64,000 nt of DNA from an uncultured Oscillibacter sp. (lineage in GTDB: Bacteria; Bacillota; Clostridia; Oscillospirales; Oscillospiraceae): assembly GCA_950097265.1 (NCBI GenBank), contig CATNDJ010000001.1, positions 25,624-89,623 of the forward strand, given 5' to 3'. Every line of letters starts with the position of its first letter. The first letter of the stretch is position 1. Below are positions 62,140 through 64,000 of the stretch, one piece after another. Under the pieces are notes generated by a model. That model had not been told where the DNA came from and ran no database searches. It saw only the letters and a program-made list of their open reading frames with translations. Position numbers and translations under genes: made by a program.

Positions 62140-62168
62140 TTGATTTGTTCACACTTTCCCTGTAAAAT
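62140..62168 (+). promoter_or_regulatory. Promoter of the last gene
   Basis: TTGATT, 17-base spacer, TAAAAT, immediately after the palindrome and about 37 bases before the ATG at 62205. Confidence 0.6.
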
Positions 62169-62204
62169 ATTGTGAAACGGGAAAAAGAAAGGAGGGCTCT
62201 TCTC

Positions 62205-63983
62205 ATGCCCTTTACATTCCAGTTCGGCGGTCCCAACGCCTTCGGCGGCGGGTTCAACCCCGAGAACTTCCAGGGCGGGAACCCCAACCCCCGCCCCCGC
62301 AAGCCCCGGAAGCCCCGCCGCGCCATGGGCAGCGCCTTCAGCCGCACCGTCACCAACCTGCTGGTCACCCTGGTGTTCGGCCTGGTTTACTTCTACCTGG
62401 AGCTTCCCGCCCTGAACCCCCACGCTGAGGAATTTTATGTCTTCGCCTTTCTCCTCTGCGCCGTGTACTGCGTCTGCGCCGTCTTCACCTCCGGCTTCCA
62501 GACCGACGGCGGCGTCAAGGGCTACTTCCACTTCGTCCGCAAGCAGTGCACCATCCCCTTCCTGGCGGTCATCGCCCTCGTCGCCGCCCTGGCTCTGGGG
62601 GCTCTCAGCAGCTGGGTAGTCCTCCGGGCGGGGAGCTATTCCAAGCTCCTCCCCATTCAGGCCGGGGACTTTACCGCCGAGGTGGAGGAAATCAGCTACG
62701 ACCAAATTCCCATGCTGGACGCGGACTCCGCCGCCCGCCTGGGCACCCGGAAGCTGGGCGAACTGGCGGACATGGTGTCCCAGTTTGAGATTCTGCCCAC
62801 CTACACCCAGATCAACTACCAGGGCCGCCCGGTCCGGGTGACTTCCCTGCGCTACGGAGACCTCATCAAATGGTTCACCAACCGGAAGGACGGCCTGCCC
62901 GCCTATATCATCATCGACATGGTGAGCCAGGAGGCGGAGGTGGTCCGCCTGCCGGAGGGTATGAAGTACACCGTGGCGGAGCACTTCGGCCGGAATCTTT
63001 ACCGGCATCTCCGCTTCCACTACCCCACCATGATGTTCGACGAGCCGGTGTTCGAGATCAACGAGGAGGGGACGCCCTACTGGGTCTGCTCCCGCATCGT
63101 GCGGACCATCGGCCTCTTCGGCGGTGTGGACGTGAAGGGAGCAGTGCTGGTGAACGCCATTACCGGCGAAAGCGAATACCACGAACAGGTTCCCAGCTGG
63201 GTGGACCGGCTGTACTCCGCGGACATCATCGTCCAGCAGTACGATTTTTACGGTATGTACCACAACGGCTTCTTAAACTCCATCTTCGGACAAAAAGATG
63301 TGACGGTCACCACCGACGGGTACAATTACATCGCCCTGGAAGACGATGTATATATGTACACCGGCGTCACCTCCGTCACCTCGGACGAATCCAACATCGG
63401 CTTTATCCTTTCCAACCAGCGGACCAAGGACACCCGCTTCTATCCCATCGCCGGGGCGGAGGAGTTCTCCGCCATGGACTCCGCCCAGAGCCAGGTCCAA
63501 ATGATGAACTACAAGGCCACCTTCCCCCTGCTGCTGAACATCGCGGGCCAGCCCAGCTATTTCATGGCCCTCAAGGGGGCGGACGGCCTGGTGAAGATGT
63601 TCGCCATGGTCAACGTCCAGCAGTATGACGTAGTCTCCACCGGCAGCACGGTGGCGGAGTGCGAGAACAACTACCGCCAGACTCTGGCCCACCGGGGGCT
63701 CATCGCCGCCGGGGAGCAGGCTCCCGCCGCCGGAGACGCCCAGGAGCAGGAGGGCGTCGTGGCGGAAATCCGCAGCGCGGTGATTGATGGGGACACCCAC
63801 TACTACGTCCGCATGGAGGACAGCCTGGGCTACCTGGACTTCAACGCGGCGGAGGTCCCCCTGGCGGTTCTGCTGAACGTCCGGGACCACATCCGCTACA
63901 CCTTCGTGCTGGAGGGCGCGGAGTTCCCCGCCCACGGCATCGTCCCCGCCATCGCCTTTGAGTATGTGGACTGGGATAATTAA
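62205..63983 (+). CDS. Large membrane protein of unknown function
   Basis: 592 residues from the ATG at 62205 (AAAGGAGGG upstream); a GTG 33 bases earlier is not used. The N-terminus is Gly/Pro/Phe-rich and then basic (RPRKPRKPRRA). Three hydrophobic helices follow (about 52-68, 78-95 and 113-140). A long extracytoplasmic domain comes next, with VSQFEILPTYTQINYQGRPV, SLRYGDLIKWFTNRKDGLPA and TFPLLLNIAGQPSYFMALKG. Similar proteins occur across Clostridia without a known role. The C-terminal 70 residues resemble a small OB-like or beta-barrel unit (EGVVAEIRSAVIDGDTHYYV). Nothing is seen in the last 17 bases of the window. Confidence 0.8.
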   Translation: MPFTFQFGGPNAFGGGFNPENFQGGNPNPRPRKPRKPRRAMGSAFSRTVTNLLVTLVFGLVYFYLELPALNPHAEEFYVFAFLLCAVYCVCAVFTSGFQTDGGVKGYFHFVRKQCTIPFLAVIALVAALALGALSSWVVLRAGSYSKLLPIQAGDFTAEVEEISYDQIPMLDADSAARLGTRKLGELADMVSQFEILPTYTQINYQGRPVRVTSLRYGDLIKWFTNRKDGLPAYIIIDMVSQEAEVVRLPEGMKYTVAEHFGRNLYRHLRFHYPTMMFDEPVFEINEEGTPYWVCSRIVRTIGLFGGVDVKGAVLVNAITGESEYHEQVPSWVDRLYSADIIVQQYDFYGMYHNGFLNSIFGQKDVTVTTDGYNYIALEDDVYMYTGVTSVTSDESNIGFILSNQRTKDTRFYPIAGAEEFSAMDSAQSQVQMMNYKATFPLLLNIAGQPSYFMALKGADGLVKMFAMVNVQQYDVVSTGSTVAECENNYRQTLAHRGLIAAGEQAPAAGDAQEQEGVVAEIRSAVIDGDTHYYVRMEDSLGYLDFNAAEVPLAVLLNVRDHIRYTFVLEGAEFPAHGIVPAIAFEYVDWDN

Positions 63984-64000
63984 AATTACGGCGGGCCGCA

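Overview
The window looks like chromosomal DNA of a GC-rich, endospore-forming, gut-type Clostridia (Oscillospiraceae-like) carrying an integrated conjugative element. Reasons: Firmicutes-style RBSs and TTGACA-N17-TATAAT promoters, a leucine-operon T-box, a SpoIVB protease beside ftsZ, a PASTA-containing transpeptidase, a meso-DAP-type MurE, and Tn1549-like conjugation genes. The genus cannot be fixed from the sequence alone.

Region 1 (1 to about 19030) is one end of an integrative conjugative element (ICE), all genes on the minus strand. Reading in transcription order from the chromosome junction: a split ORF at the junction, a terminator, a replication-initiator-like protein, an ArpU-like putative regulator, then a consensus promoter with two terminator hairpins that leads into the type IV secretion genes (VirB2-like pilin, VirB6-like channel, a repeat-rich membrane protein, a VirB4 ATPase with a PrgI/VirB3-like N-terminus). 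An array of twelve 11-bp repeats follows VirB4. Then come two accessory proteins, a winged-helix-like protein, the VirD4 coupling protein, an S1-domain protein, a membrane protein, a sortase, a CAP-domain protein and a thioester-domain/Cna-B adhesin that runs off the left edge. No relaxase or integrase is seen, so the other ICE end lies outside. The right ICE end falls in the last codons of rlmD.

Region 2 (19000 to 27600): rlmD and a beta-CASP nuclease on the minus strand; secA, a small membrane protein, pgeF and a peptide/solute-binding lipoprotein on the plus strand.

Region 3 (27690 to 36560): rpsU, a T-box-controlled leuA-leuC-leuD-leuB operon, a DUF3795-like protein divergent from thrC plus a GNAT acetyltransferase, and alr.

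Region 4 (36570 to 41150): a promoter, an unclassified 5' leader ending in a terminator, a TM1266-like regulator, a NitT/TauT-type ABC transporter (lipoprotein, permease, short ATPase), then rsmD, coaD and a coiled-coil protein.

Region 5 (41400 to 55890) is a division and cell wall cluster: mraZ (with MraZ-box-like repeats), rsmH, ftsL, a PASTA PBP, murE, mraY, ftsW, murG, murA, ftsQ/divIB, ftsZ, then spoIVB. murF, murD, murC, murB and ftsA are not in it.

Region 6 (55950 to 64000): a NagD-like HAD phosphatase, a BMP-type nucleoside ABC transporter (lipoprotein, duplicated ATPase, two permeases) and a large membrane protein of unknown function.
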